A stretch of DNA of 64,000 nucleotides from Myxococcales bacterium (lineage in GTDB: Bacteria > Myxococcota_A > Polyangia > Polyangiales > Ga0077539), in the NCBI GenBank assembly GCA_016793325.1, contig JAEUKI010000060.1, positions 186,001-250,000 of the forward strand. The letters run 5' to 3'. A program made the position numbers and the translations under genes. The notes under the pieces are model-generated. The model was not told the origin of the DNA, did not search any database, and saw nothing but the letters and a program-made list of their open reading frames with translations. This document shows positions 45,535-54,355 of this stretch, piece after piece (position 1 is the stretch's first letter; each line of letters begins with the position of its first letter).

Positions 45535-47496
45535 ATGCCCCGCCCCGCGACGATCAAGTTCACCGGCAAGGTCCTCTACCTCACGGAGGACAAGGACACG
45601 CTCGATCGCCAGCTCGCCGGAGAAACGATCGCGTACAGCGCGGATCGCAAGCTCGTCGACAACATCTCGACCGACGAAATCACGCCCGGATGGGTCTGCT
45701 ACTACTACGACGAGACGCTCGGCGAGTACTCGCTCGTCGGCCTGCGCGGCGGGTCGTTCAAGCGCAACACCCTGAAGAACGCGGGCGTCAGCGTGGTCGT
45801 CTCGGGCCTCTCGAAGGGCTGCGGCAGCTCGCGCGAGACCGCGCCCTACAGCGAAATGGTCGCGGGAACCAAGCTCGTGATCGCCAAGACCATCGAGAAG
45901 ATCTACGGGCAAAACGCGCAGAACATCGGGCTGCTCACGAGCACGGATTTCTCGCTGCTCGAGCGCATCGAGCGCGGTGAAGAGATCCCCCTCGAAGAGT
46001 TTACGAAGGGCCTCGACCCCATCAGCGCGGACATCGTTCGCTTCGGCGGGCTCTTCGAGTACAGCAAGGCGCGCGTGCGCGGCGAGGTCGCGCCGCCGGC
46101 GATCACGACGCCGGTGCGACCCATGACCCTCGCCGAGAAGATCATCGCGCGCAGGGCCATCGTCGATGCGCGCACGGACAAGGTCGGCGTCGCCGCGGTC
46201 ACGCCGGGCGACGCGCTGTTCGTGCGGACGGACGTGCGGTTTTCGCACGAGTACGTGACGCCCATGGCCGACGCGCTGTTTCGCGGAGCGTTCGGCGACG
46301 ACGCCAAGGTGACGAGCCCCGAGAGCGTGTACGCGTTTCGCGATCACCTGACGTTTCTCGACGACGTGATGCCCGAGGCGCACGTGAAGATGGGCTTGAA
46401 GGAGCAGTCGCGAAAGCTCGCCGTCGTCCAAGAGAGCTTCTCGAAGGTGCAGGGCATCAACTACTACGGCGAGGTCGAAAACTCCGTGGGCAAGGGCTCG
46501 CGCGCGATCTGCCACAACGCGGTGATCGAAGACATCGCGCTGCCCGGACAGGTCGTCGCGGGGACGGACTCGCACACGTGCATGGCGGGCGTACTCGGCT
46601 GCTTCGCGTTCGGCGTGGGCAGCACGGACATGGCCAACGCGTGGTTCACCAAGGACATTCGCGTGCGCGTCCCCGAGTCGGTCCGCGTCACGCTGCGCGG
46701 CAAATTGCGGCCTGGCGTGACCGCGAAGGACGTCGTCCTTCACTTGCTCTCGGATCAGTATTTCAAGACCGGCAAGGGCATCGGGAAGGTGCTCGAGTTC
46801 GACGGCGACGGGACGCGGTCGCTCTCGCTCGACGAGCGCGCCACGCTCACGAACATGTCCGTCGAAGCGGGAGGATTCACGGGGATCATCGCGGCCGACG
46901 AGGTCGTGTGGGACTACCTCGCGAAGCGCCGAAACCTCACGCGCGAGCAGCTCCAGTCCATGTCCGTGCGCGCGGACGACGGCGCTGTGTACGCACATCA
47001 TTTCGACTTCGACCTCGCGACGATCGTCCCGATGGTGGCGACGCCCGGAGACCCACGAAACGGCGTCGCGCTCGACACGCTCCCGACGGACGTGAAGATC
47101 GACGTCGCGTACGGAGGCTCGTGCACCGGCGGAAAGAAAGCGGACATGGACATGTACGCCGACGTCCTTCGCCGCGCCGTGGACAAGGGCAAGACCGTCG
47201 CGCCGGGCGTGAAGCTCTTCATTCAGTTCGGCTCGCAAGAGATCCGCCAGTACGCCGAGGACAAAGGGTACGTGACGCTCTTTCAGAAGGCGGGCGCCGA
47301 GCTCATCAACCCCTCGTGCGGCGCTTGCATCAAAGCGGGCCCTGGCGTGAGCGACCGGCCCGAGCAAGTGACGGTATCCGCGATCAACAGGAATTTTCCT
47401 GGTCGATCGGGCCCTGGCCAAGTGTACCTCGCCTCGCCGCTCGTCGTCGCAGCGAGCGCGATCGTCGGTCACATCGCGGGCCCCGAAGCGGTCTGA
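45535..47496 (+). CDS. Fused aconitase-family dehydratase (small domain first)
   Basis: This 653-residue protein joins an N-terminal swivel (LeuD-like) domain (about 1-190; STDEITPG and the substrate-binding GSSRE at 97-101) to a C-terminal catalytic (LeuC-like) domain. The catalytic part shows TDSHTC at 344-349 and the [4Fe-4S] ligands Cys530 (GSCTGG), Cys594 and Cys597 (NPSCGACIKAGP). Classical aconitase has the swivel domain at the C-terminus and isopropylmalate isomerase has separate subunits, so this order is unusual but known for some bacterial aconitase-like proteins. The substrate could be citrate, isopropylmalate or homocitrate and cannot be told here. A GAGGAG-like ribosome site lies about eleven bases upstream. 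Confidence 0.88.
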   Translation: MPRPATIKFTGKVLYLTEDKDTLDRQLAGETIAYSADRKLVDNISTDEITPGWVCYYYDETLGEYSLVGLRGGSFKRNTLKNAGVSVVVSGLSKGCGSSRETAPYSEMVAGTKLVIAKTIEKIYGQNAQNIGLLTSTDFSLLERIERGEEIPLEEFTKGLDPISADIVRFGGLFEYSKARVRGEVAPPAITTPVRPMTLAEKIIARRAIVDARTDKVGVAAVTPGDALFVRTDVRFSHEYVTPMADALFRGAFGDDAKVTSPESVYAFRDHLTFLDDVMPEAHVKMGLKEQSRKLAVVQESFSKVQGINYYGEVENSVGKGSRAICHNAVIEDIALPGQVVAGTDSHTCMAGVLGCFAFGVGSTDMANAWFTKDIRVRVPESVRVTLRGKLRPGVTAKDVVLHLLSDQYFKTGKGIGKVLEFDGDGTRSLSLDERATLTNMSVEAGGFTGIIAADEVVWDYLAKRRNLTREQLQSMSVRADDGAVYAHHFDFDLATIVPMVATPGDPRNGVALDTLPTDVKIDVAYGGSCTGGKKADMDMYADVLRRAVDKGKTVAPGVKLFIQFGSQEIRQYAEDKGYVTLFQKAGAELINPSCGACIKAGPGVSDRPEQVTVSAINRNFPGRSGPGQVYLASPLVVAASAIVGHIAGPEAV

Positions 47497-47905
47497 AGCA
47501 TCGCGGGCCCGATCGAGCGAAGCGCGGGTACGAGAGAGCGCAATCGCGAGTGAAACGCGCGTTGCGCGATCGCGAGTGAGGCGCGCGATGCACGATCGCG
47601 AGTGAGACGCGCGTTGCACGATCGCGTGACGCGTGTCTCGCGCTCGCCCGCGCCATGCGCGCTCCACCACGCGATTGCATCGTGCGCGTTTCCCACGCGA
47701 TCGCGTCGCTCGCTTCACGCGCGATGGCTCAACGCTCGTTCCATTCACGCTCGCGTCACGCGTCGCGCTCGAGCTCGCCCCGAGCCCGCTTCCCGCGCAC
47801 TGCCGTCGCGCTTGTTTCGCGGCACGCCTTCCGGTCGTGACTCTCCCGCACTCTCGTCCCTCCGCGGCGCGGTCCACTCGCGGCCTCCCCGAGGTCCCGC
47901 GACGC
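47497..47905. other. Intergenic region with GCGATCGC-rich repeats
   Basis: This 409-bp gap between convergent genes contains the 26-bp tandem repeat at 47538-47633 and, downstream, scattered copies of the same GCGATCGC/ACGCGCG words in both orientations to about 47770. No protein or RNA gene was recognised. Confidence 0.6.
47538..47633. repeat. 26-bp tandem repeat, three units plus a partial one
   Basis: Units at 47538-47563, 47564-47589 and 47590-47615 share the core ATCGCGAGTGA followed by ACGCGCG or GCGCGCG; a partial unit ends at 47633. Each unit contains GCGATCGC or a one-base variant. There are no spacers, so it is not a CRISPR array. Confidence 0.8.
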
Positions 47906-49192
47906 TCAGTACGACACGAGCGCCGTCGGAAACCGCGTGTGCGCTGGATCCATCGCGTAGCCCATGGCCTCGATCTGCCGCACGCGCTCGGACTTCTGCG
48001 TGTCGTCGACGAGCGCGCGAACGACGCTCAGCGTCTCTGCGCTCGCGACGCGCCAGTACACGGTCTCGAGAGACCCGCGTCTCGCGCTGGATCGCGCGTG
48101 CTCTTCTCGTACGAGGGATTCGACCGCGAGCACCCCCTGGAGGTCTCGCGCCAAGCGCTCGTAGAGCTCGGGCGCAGCGAGCGCGAGGCTCATGGATTGC
48201 GAAGCGCTCGCGAGGTCGTCGAGCGTTCCGCACTGGAGCCACTCGCGCGCGTCGCAGAGAAACCGGCGCGAGGGTGACGACAGCCACGAGAGCGGGAGCG
48301 CGCCCCGAGAGACGAGGGACTCGAGCGCCGCGCGACGGTCGGCGTTGGGGTCCGTGAGCGTCGGTCTCGCCGGCAAACGAACGCGCGGCGCGGCGCGGGC
48401 CGGGGGTGTCGCGAGCCGGGTGACGAGCTTCGCGACCCGCGGTTCGAGCTCGCTTCGAGAGCGATGATCGCGCAGCGCCTCGCGCAGCAGCGCGCAGCTC
48501 TTGGGGTCGAGCACGGCGCTCACGATGAATTCGTGTGCCCCCCACCACGACTCGAGCTCGGGCACCGCGCCGCCGAGCCACGACTCGAACAGCGCCGTGA
48601 GATACACCGCGGGTTGCACGCGAAACGTCCGCCCCACGATCTCTTCGTACGACTCCTCGGCGGCGTGCTTGTCGTCGTAGCTCCGCGTCGCTCCGTCCCA
48701 ACGGATGAACTCCCAGTCCTCGACCGAGAGCAACGCCTGATTGCTGTAGGTGATGCACGGGAGGAGTTCGAACGGCTGGAGCAGCGGGGCCTCTTCGAAG
48801 CGGACCCCCTCGAGTCGAACGCACTGTTCGCGAACGCCCGCGGGCAGCTCGTCGACGGTGAGCGGGCGCAGCGGGCGCGTCGTTCGCCAGTACGGTTGGA
48901 TGGCCGACCGGTAGTCGCGCTCGTTCGTGTACGAGTACACGCCGCGGTGAAAGACGTCGTCCTCGTATGGAGGCTCGCCGTCACGAACGTTGCGCTCCTC
49001 GACGTAGGGCCGCTCGATCCCCGTCGCGGCGATCGCCGCCATCGCGGCGTAGAAGCCATCGTTCGAGCCGACCTCGGGCCGCGCTCCCTCTTCGCCGGAG
49101 CCGAACTCGGCGAGGTGCCCGTCGTCGTCCACCATGAACCAGCTCGAGTCCATGCTGTGCGCCGCAGGAAGCGCGGTCGGTCCGAGGAGCAT
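47906..49192 (-). CDS. Unknown protein sharing a module with the A1/A2 family
   Basis: This 428-residue soluble protein begins (after about 14 residues) with DSSWFMVDDDGHLAEFGSGE, a short strand pattern seen in SMI1/KNR4- or DUF-type domains. A long globular region follows. Its last 150 residues contain LVSRGALPLSWLSSPSRR, then ARDLQGVLAVESLVREEHA and ETVYWRVAS. These parallel RGLCP-DWLDS, DVDGVLAAEELAREF and PVFWRDR of A1/A2 in the same order. The ATG at 49192 gives a natural start; the frame is open further upstream only as antisense to the aminotransferase gene. No signal peptide. Function unknown. Confidence 0.68.
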   Translation of the reverse strand: MLLGPTALPAAHSMDSSWFMVDDDGHLAEFGSGEEGARPEVGSNDGFYAAMAAIAATGIERPYVEERNVRDGEPPYEDDVFHRGVYSYTNERDYRSAIQPYWRTTRPLRPLTVDELPAGVREQCVRLEGVRFEEAPLLQPFELLPCITYSNQALLSVEDWEFIRWDGATRSYDDKHAAEESYEEIVGRTFRVQPAVYLTALFESWLGGAVPELESWWGAHEFIVSAVLDPKSCALLREALRDHRSRSELEPRVAKLVTRLATPPARAAPRVRLPARPTLTDPNADRRAALESLVSRGALPLSWLSSPSRRFLCDAREWLQCGTLDDLASASQSMSLALAAPELYERLARDLQGVLAVESLVREEHARSSARRGSLETVYWRVASAETLSVVRALVDDTQKSERVRQIEAMGYAMDPAHTRFPTALVSY

Positions 49193-49312
49193 AGGCCGCA
49201 CGGTACGCAGCGACGAGCGCTCGGTCGACCCTTCACGCGCGGCGGCGGGCGGGCGTACTCTCGTGCACTTCGCAGGGCGGATCGCGCGCTGCGATGAACT
49301 TTCGAGGAGTCT

Positions 49313-50680
49313 ATGAGCAAGAGCGAGTACCTGGGATACCCCAACGACTACGCCGGCGAGCCGATGCCGACGGACGAGATGGTGCGGCTGTGCAAGCAGC
49401 ACACGATGTACACGTGGTCCGCGGGCAACAGCGTCGATCCGCTGCCGATCGCGCGGGCCGAAGGCGTCTACCTCTATACGCCCGAGGGCAAGCGCATCCT
49501 GGATTTCAACGCGCAGCTCATGAGCGTGCTCATCGGCCACGCGCACCCGAAGGTGATCGCGGCGATGAAGCGCCAGCTCGACGAGCTGATCTTCGTGTAC
49601 CCGCAGACGGCGACGCAGGTGCGCGCGCGGCTCGCGAAGCTGATGCACGAGGTCGTCCCGGGGATGGAGAGCTTCTTCTTCACGCTGGGCGGCGCGGAGG
49701 CCAACGAGAACGCGATTCGAATGGCGCGGTTGTTTACCGGCCGAAACAAGATCCTCGCGCGCTACCGGAGCTATCACGGCGGGACGAACCTCACGATGAT
49801 GCTCACCGGCGATCCGCGCCGCTGGGCCAGCGAGCCGGGCTCTCCGGGGATCGTCCACGTGATGGACCCGACGCCGTACAACTACTCCTTCGGCAAGACC
49901 GACGAAGAGCGCTGCGAGGCGCACCTGACGTACCTCGAAGAGGTGATCCAGTACGAGGGGCCCCACACGATCGCAGCGATGATCGTCGAGACCGTGACCG
50001 GGACCAACGGCGTGCTCGTTCCGCCGAAGGGCTGGTTCAAGAAGCTGCGCGCGATGCTCGACAAGCACGGGATCTTGCTCATCTGCGACGAGGTCATGGC
50101 CGGCATGGGCCGCACGGGAAAGATGCTCGCCTACGAGCACTTCGACGTCGTTCCGGACATGGTCACGCTGGCCAAAGGGCTCACGAGCAGCTACTTCCCG
50201 CTTGGTTGCGTGGGCGTTAATTCAAAAATCGCCGAGCACTTCAAGAAGAACGTGTACTGGGGCGGGCTCACGTACAACTCGCACCCCGTCGGGCTCGCGA
50301 CCGCCGAGGCCGTCATCCGCGTGATGATGGACGAGGGCATGATCGAGAACGCCGCGCGCATGGGCAAGGTCATGCGCGACGAGATGGACCGGCTGCAGAA
50401 GAAGCACCCGTCCGTCGCCGAAGGCCGAAACATCGGCCTGTTCGGGATGATGGACATCCGCAAGAACAGCAAGGGCGACGCGATCGCGCCGTACAACGGG
50501 ACGCACCCTGCGATGAACGAGCTCGCGAAGTTCTTCCGAGACAAGGGGCTGTTCACGTTCTCGCGATGGAGCTCGTTCACCTGCAACCCGCCGCTCAGCA
50601 TCACCGAAGAGCAGCTGCGCGAAGGGTTCGCGATCATCGACGAGGGGCTCGCGATCACGGACCGCGCGTTCGAGGGCTAG
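49313..50680 (+). CDS. Class III PLP-dependent aminotransferase
   Basis: This 455-residue protein has the full class III fold. Visible are the SFFFTLGGAEANENAIRMAR phosphate-binding segment, Asp259 in LLICDEVMAGMGRTG contacting the PLP nitrogen, and the Schiff-base Lys288 in TLAKGLTSSYFPLG. The closest subfamily by eye is the omega-amino acid/putrescine or taurine-pyruvate aminotransferase type; the N-terminal region (TMYTWSAGNSVDPLPI) fits these. The exact substrate is unknown. GAGGAG lies about four bases before the ATG. It is divergent from the 47906 gene. Confidence 0.9.
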   Translation: MSKSEYLGYPNDYAGEPMPTDEMVRLCKQHTMYTWSAGNSVDPLPIARAEGVYLYTPEGKRILDFNAQLMSVLIGHAHPKVIAAMKRQLDELIFVYPQTATQVRARLAKLMHEVVPGMESFFFTLGGAEANENAIRMARLFTGRNKILARYRSYHGGTNLTMMLTGDPRRWASEPGSPGIVHVMDPTPYNYSFGKTDEERCEAHLTYLEEVIQYEGPHTIAAMIVETVTGTNGVLVPPKGWFKKLRAMLDKHGILLICDEVMAGMGRTGKMLAYEHFDVVPDMVTLAKGLTSSYFPLGCVGVNSKIAEHFKKNVYWGGLTYNSHPVGLATAEAVIRVMMDEGMIENAARMGKVMRDEMDRLQKKHPSVAEGRNIGLFGMMDIRKNSKGDAIAPYNGTHPAMNELAKFFRDKGLFTFSRWSSFTCNPPLSITEEQLREGFAIIDEGLAITDRAFEG

Positions 50681-50925
50681 ACCGCCGCTCCTTCGATCGA
50701 CGGACGTTTCTCGATGGATTCGCGGCGGGCTGACTTGATTTCAGCCACGCCGACGCGTCTCGCTTCGACCATGTTCAAGTGTGGCGTGATTCAGGCGCTA
50801 AATTTACAGGGGCGTCGTACTCTGTCCGGGGGCGCGGTAGCGAAGCGACGCGATTCGCGGTAGTGGCGTCGCGTGCTTCTCTGTGCGCGCGATTGCGCGC
50901 GGATGACACGCGCGGAGTTCGACAA

Positions 50926-53592
50926 ATGGCGATGAGATCTACCAAGTGGCTGTGCTGTGTCGCGGCGCTCGCATCAGCGTGCGTCGAGACCGTCAACCCC
51001 AACCCAGACCGACCGACGGACGTGGCGTCCGATCGCCCCGGAAGCTCCGACGCGATCGGCGGGGATTCGATGCTCCCGTCGGACAGCGGTGACACAGGCG
51101 TCGCGGACAGCGCATCGAGCCCCGACGCAGACGACAGCGCGGCACCCACGGACACGGGCATCGCGTCGGACTCGAGCGTCACGATGGACACCGGCGTCGC
51201 GACGGACAGCGGCGTCGGAATGGACAGCGGAGTCGTCACGGACAGCGGCATCGACACGGGCATCGACACGGGCATCGACACGGGCATCGACACGGGCATC
51301 GACACCGGTGTCGACACCGGCGTCGATACGGGCGTCTCCACGTGTTCGGGTGGGCTCACGTCGTGCGGCGGAACGTGCGTCGATCTCCAGAGCGACCCGC
51401 GGTTCTGCGGATCGTGCAGCCGCGCGTGCGGAGCCACGCAAGTGTGCGCCGCGGGCAGCTGCCAGAACCGTGTTTCGGGGCTCGTGTTGTCGGAGCTTCG
51501 CGCGCAGAGCACGCCGTACGTCGAGCTGTTCAACGGCGGAAATGCTGCGGTGGATCTCAACGGGTACCTGCTCCAGTGGTCGGTGGACACGGGCACGTCG
51601 GGGTCCGTGACGCTGCCGGCGTACAGCCTGCCCGCGGGTGCGTTCGTCACGGTGACGACCGGCACAGGAACAGCACCCGCAGGGACGATCTTCGTCGCGA
51701 GCGCGCCCGTGTGGAGCCAGCGCATCGCCGTGCGACTGCTCACCCCCGCGAGCGTCGGTCAGGACTTCGTTCGCACCGCGGACTCGAGCGTCGCGCCCCC
51801 CGCGGGAACGCTGTGGTCCGGCGCTGGTGCAGCGAACCCCGCGCGCGACATCAACCAGTCGCTCGTTCGCAACGTGTTCGCGCCGGACACGGACACGGCC
51901 GCGGACTGGTCGCTGCAAGCGCTCTCGTCACCGGGCGCGTACTGCGCGCGCAACGGGCAGTGCGGCGCGGTCTGCGTCGATCGCGACAACGACCTTCGCA
52001 ACTGCGGCGGCTGCGGCGTGACGTGCGGCGCTTCGCAAGTGTGCCGCGGAGGCGCGTGCGCTCCGTCGTCGGGCAACCTCTGGATCAGCGAGTTTCGACG
52101 GTCGGCGCGCGCCGCGGTCGAGATTCACAACCCGACGGATCGAGCGATCAACGTGCAGAACTTCCGCGTGCAAGTGACGTCGGGCGGCTCCACGCGGCTC
52201 AACTTCTTCTTGCCGAACCGGACGCTCGCGCCGGGCGCGTACCTCGCGATCTACGAGGGATCGGGCACGCCGGACGCGACGACGGTGTACACGGAGACGA
52301 CGGGTGCTTTTCTGGCGAACTCGGCGATCACGCTGTTCGACGCGGGAACGACAGCGCTCGATTTCGTTCCGTTCGGGACCGCGGCCACGATGGCGCCGAT
52401 GGGCACGAGCTGGTTCGGCGCGACCGTGGCCGATCCGGACGCCAACGCCAACGCCTCTGCGCGGCGCAACATCGCCGGCCTCGACTCGGACTCGAGCGCG
52501 GACTGGACCGTCGGCCCCTCGCCCGCGACGCCCGGCTTCGCGTGCGTCGCAGGGCTCTCGCTGTGCGGCGCGCGATGCGTCGACAGCAACGTCGACCCTG
52601 CCCACTGCGGCGGCTGCGGCCGCGCGTGCTCGGCCAACGCGACGTGCATCGCGGGGACGTGCCGCGCTTCGGATCGTCTCTTGATCTCGCGCTTGAAGAA
52701 CAACGGGGCCGAAGAGATCGAGATCCACAACGGAACCAACGCCACCGTCGACATCTCTGGCTACATCGTCGCGTGGGTCGGCGACGGCGGCTCGGGGGAC
52801 TTCACGATCCCCGCGGGCACCATGCTGATGCCCAATCAGTACGTGACGCTCGTCGAGGGATCGAGCGGCGGCGCGACGCTGCGCTTCCCAGTGGGTCGCA
52901 CGATCGATTGGACCGCGTTCGTCGCCGTGTCGCTGCGCGATCGCATGCTTAACGGCGTTGATTTCGTGCGCACGAGCACCGCGCCGACCACGCCGCCGAT
53001 GGGCACGACGTGGACCGGCGCAGGCGCGGCGAATCCGTCGGACAGCGCCGACGAGTCGCTCGTCCGCAACGTGTGGACCGCGGACACCGACACCGCAGCC
53101 GACTGGCGCGTCGTCACGGCGGTCGCGGGCCCAGGCCTCTGCGGCAGCAGCCCCGTGTGCGCGGGCGCGTGCACCGCGACGACGACCAGCGTCTCGAATT
53201 GTGGTGCGTGCGGCAACGTGTGCCCCGTCGGCAACCGATGCATCGCTGGGCGCTGCTTCGAAGGCGGCACGCCGCCCACGCAAGAGGGCGACGTTCGTCT
53301 CGTCGGCGGAAGCGGCCCGTCGAACGGCATCCTCGAGATCTTCGCGGGCGGCGCGTGGGGCGCCGTGTGCGACGACAGCGACGTAAACCCCATCGGGAGG
53401 GTCGTCTGCCGTCAGCTCGGCTACTCGTCGAGCACCGCGAGCTGCTGCCAGACCGCCTCGGCGTCGGCGTTTCGGCTCGATGACGTGATCTGCGGCGGAT
53501 CCGAGCCCAACCTGCTTTCGTGCTCGTATCGCATGCCGATCGGCACGCACAACTGCAGCAACGGCGAGTACATCCGCATCAACTGCATGTGA
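50926..53592 (+). CDS. Lipoprotein with lamin-tail-like domains and a C-terminal SRCR domain
   Basis: This 888-residue protein has a lipobox ALASAC (Cys19) and an Asp/Ser/Thr/Gly linker (to about 139). Three lamin-tail-like beta domains follow, with starts SGLVLSELRAQSTPYVELFN, LWISEFRRSARAAVEIHNPT and LLISRLKNNGAEEIEIHNGT; each is preceded by one Cys-rich C--CG--C repeat. The last 99 or so residues form a scavenger-receptor Cys-rich domain: VRLVGGSGPSNGILEIF, WGAVCDDS, VVCRQLGY, DDVICGGSEPNLLSCSY and NC, with the expected Cys spacing. The SRCR domain is mostly a eukaryotic extracellular ligand-binding module. The ATG at 50926 has GGAG eight bases upstream. It is probably displayed on the outer membrane. 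Confidence 0.85.
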   Translation: MAMRSTKWLCCVAALASACVETVNPNPDRPTDVASDRPGSSDAIGGDSMLPSDSGDTGVADSASSPDADDSAAPTDTGIASDSSVTMDTGVATDSGVGMDSGVVTDSGIDTGIDTGIDTGIDTGIDTGVDTGVDTGVSTCSGGLTSCGGTCVDLQSDPRFCGSCSRACGATQVCAAGSCQNRVSGLVLSELRAQSTPYVELFNGGNAAVDLNGYLLQWSVDTGTSGSVTLPAYSLPAGAFVTVTTGTGTAPAGTIFVASAPVWSQRIAVRLLTPASVGQDFVRTADSSVAPPAGTLWSGAGAANPARDINQSLVRNVFAPDTDTAADWSLQALSSPGAYCARNGQCGAVCVDRDNDLRNCGGCGVTCGASQVCRGGACAPSSGNLWISEFRRSARAAVEIHNPTDRAINVQNFRVQVTSGGSTRLNFFLPNRTLAPGAYLAIYEGSGTPDATTVYTETTGAFLANSAITLFDAGTTALDFVPFGTAATMAPMGTSWFGATVADPDANANASARRNIAGLDSDSSADWTVGPSPATPGFACVAGLSLCGARCVDSNVDPAHCGGCGRACSANATCIAGTCRASDRLLISRLKNNGAEEIEIHNGTNATVDISGYIVAWVGDGGSGDFTIPAGTMLMPNQYVTLVEGSSGGATLRFPVGRTIDWTAFVAVSLRDRMLNGVDFVRTSTAPTTPPMGTTWTGAGAANPSDSADESLVRNVWTADTDTAADWRVVTAVAGPGLCGSSPVCAGACTATTTSVSNCGACGNVCPVGNRCIAGRCFEGGTPPTQEGDVRLVGGSGPSNGILEIFAGGAWGAVCDDSDVNPIGRVVCRQLGYSSSTASCCQTASASAFRLDDVICGGSEPNLLSCSYRMPIGTHNCSNGEYIRINCM
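51250..51297 (+). repeat. 12-bp coding minisatellite in the lipoprotein linker
   Basis: Four exact copies of ATCGACACGGGC (Ile-Asp-Thr-Gly) are followed by three degenerate ones to about 51335. Copy-number change would lengthen or shorten the linker in frame, without breaking the gene. Confidence 0.85.
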
Positions 53593-53622
53593 CGAGCGCG
53601 CGGGTCGCGCGGGGGGATCGCG

Positions 53623-54330
53623 TCAGCGACCGAAGTAGTACGTCGCGGCCACGGACGCGGCGATCACGTCCCAGACGTTGGATCCCGAGCCCGCGGTCGT
53701 GCCGAAGCCGAACTGCGTCACGCCGTTGGTCGCGAGCAGGTTCACGTTGAGTCCGAAGCGCGCTTGCAGCGACATCTGCGGAACACCGATGAACCCGAAG
53801 TGGAGCTCTGCCGCGGCGTCCGCGCCGACACTGAGCACCGTCACGAGCGGGTCGACCGTGGGCATTCCGAACGTGAGGTTCGGAATGACGTGAATCGCGA
53901 GGTGCTGCGTCGCCGCGAGGTTGATCGGAACTCCGCCGGTGATCGCGTAGCCGAAGCGCGTCGTGCTCCCGGCGCCCGCGACGCTCGTCGTCGAGAACGC
54001 GAGGCCGATCCCCGCCTCGATGCCGATCATGCGCGAGATCCAATAGCGCATTCCGATGTTGTGCACCGGGACGCCCAGAGCGCCCATCACGCCCGGACCC
54101 GCGATCTGACCGAAGTATCGAATCGCGAACTGATTCAATACTCGGTCGTGGTCGGTGCCGCCCGCGGCCGCGCCGATCGTGGACGCGTTGGTGGCGGTCT
54201 GCACTGCCGTTGGCGTGCTCGTGACCGGAGGCGTAGACGTCGGCTGCTCTTGCGCGAACGCGGTGTGTGCCGCGGTCGCTACAACCAACCCCACGAGAAT
54301 CGAAACCGAGTGTCTTCGAATGGTGTGCAT
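53623..54330 (-). CDS. Predicted outer-membrane beta-barrel protein
   Basis: This 235-residue protein has a clear signal peptide (SILVGLVVATAAHTAFA, cleavage before QEQ). A Thr/Pro/Ala-rich linker follows, then alternating amphipathic strands such as MRYWISRMIGIEAGIGLAFS and MSLQARFGLNVNLLATNGVT, with a final strand VAATYYFGR. The pattern fits an eight-stranded OmpA/OmpW-like barrel, although the C-terminal residue is Arg rather than Phe. The ATG at 54330 directly precedes the signal; the open frame extends further upstream. The function is unknown; small porin-like or adhesin roles are possible. Confidence 0.65.
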   Translation of the reverse strand: MHTIRRHSVSILVGLVVATAAHTAFAQEQPTSTPPVTSTPTAVQTATNASTIGAAAGGTDHDRVLNQFAIRYFGQIAGPGVMGALGVPVHNIGMRYWISRMIGIEAGIGLAFSTTSVAGAGSTTRFGYAITGGVPINLAATQHLAIHVIPNLTFGMPTVDPLVTVLSVGADAAAELHFGFIGVPQMSLQARFGLNVNLLATNGVTQFGFGTTAGSGSNVWDVIAASVAATYYFGR

Positions 54331-54355
54331 CGCGCGCAGTCGTCGCGCGCGTCGC

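Noticed and set aside
47538..47633. CRISPR array
   Set aside because: The 26-bp units are directly adjacent with no unique spacers, and there are no cas genes in the window.
44609..50680. A microcompartment operon around the aldolase
   Set aside because: No shell-protein gene (BMC-H, -T or -P) was found. Only the aldolase tail hints at encapsulation.
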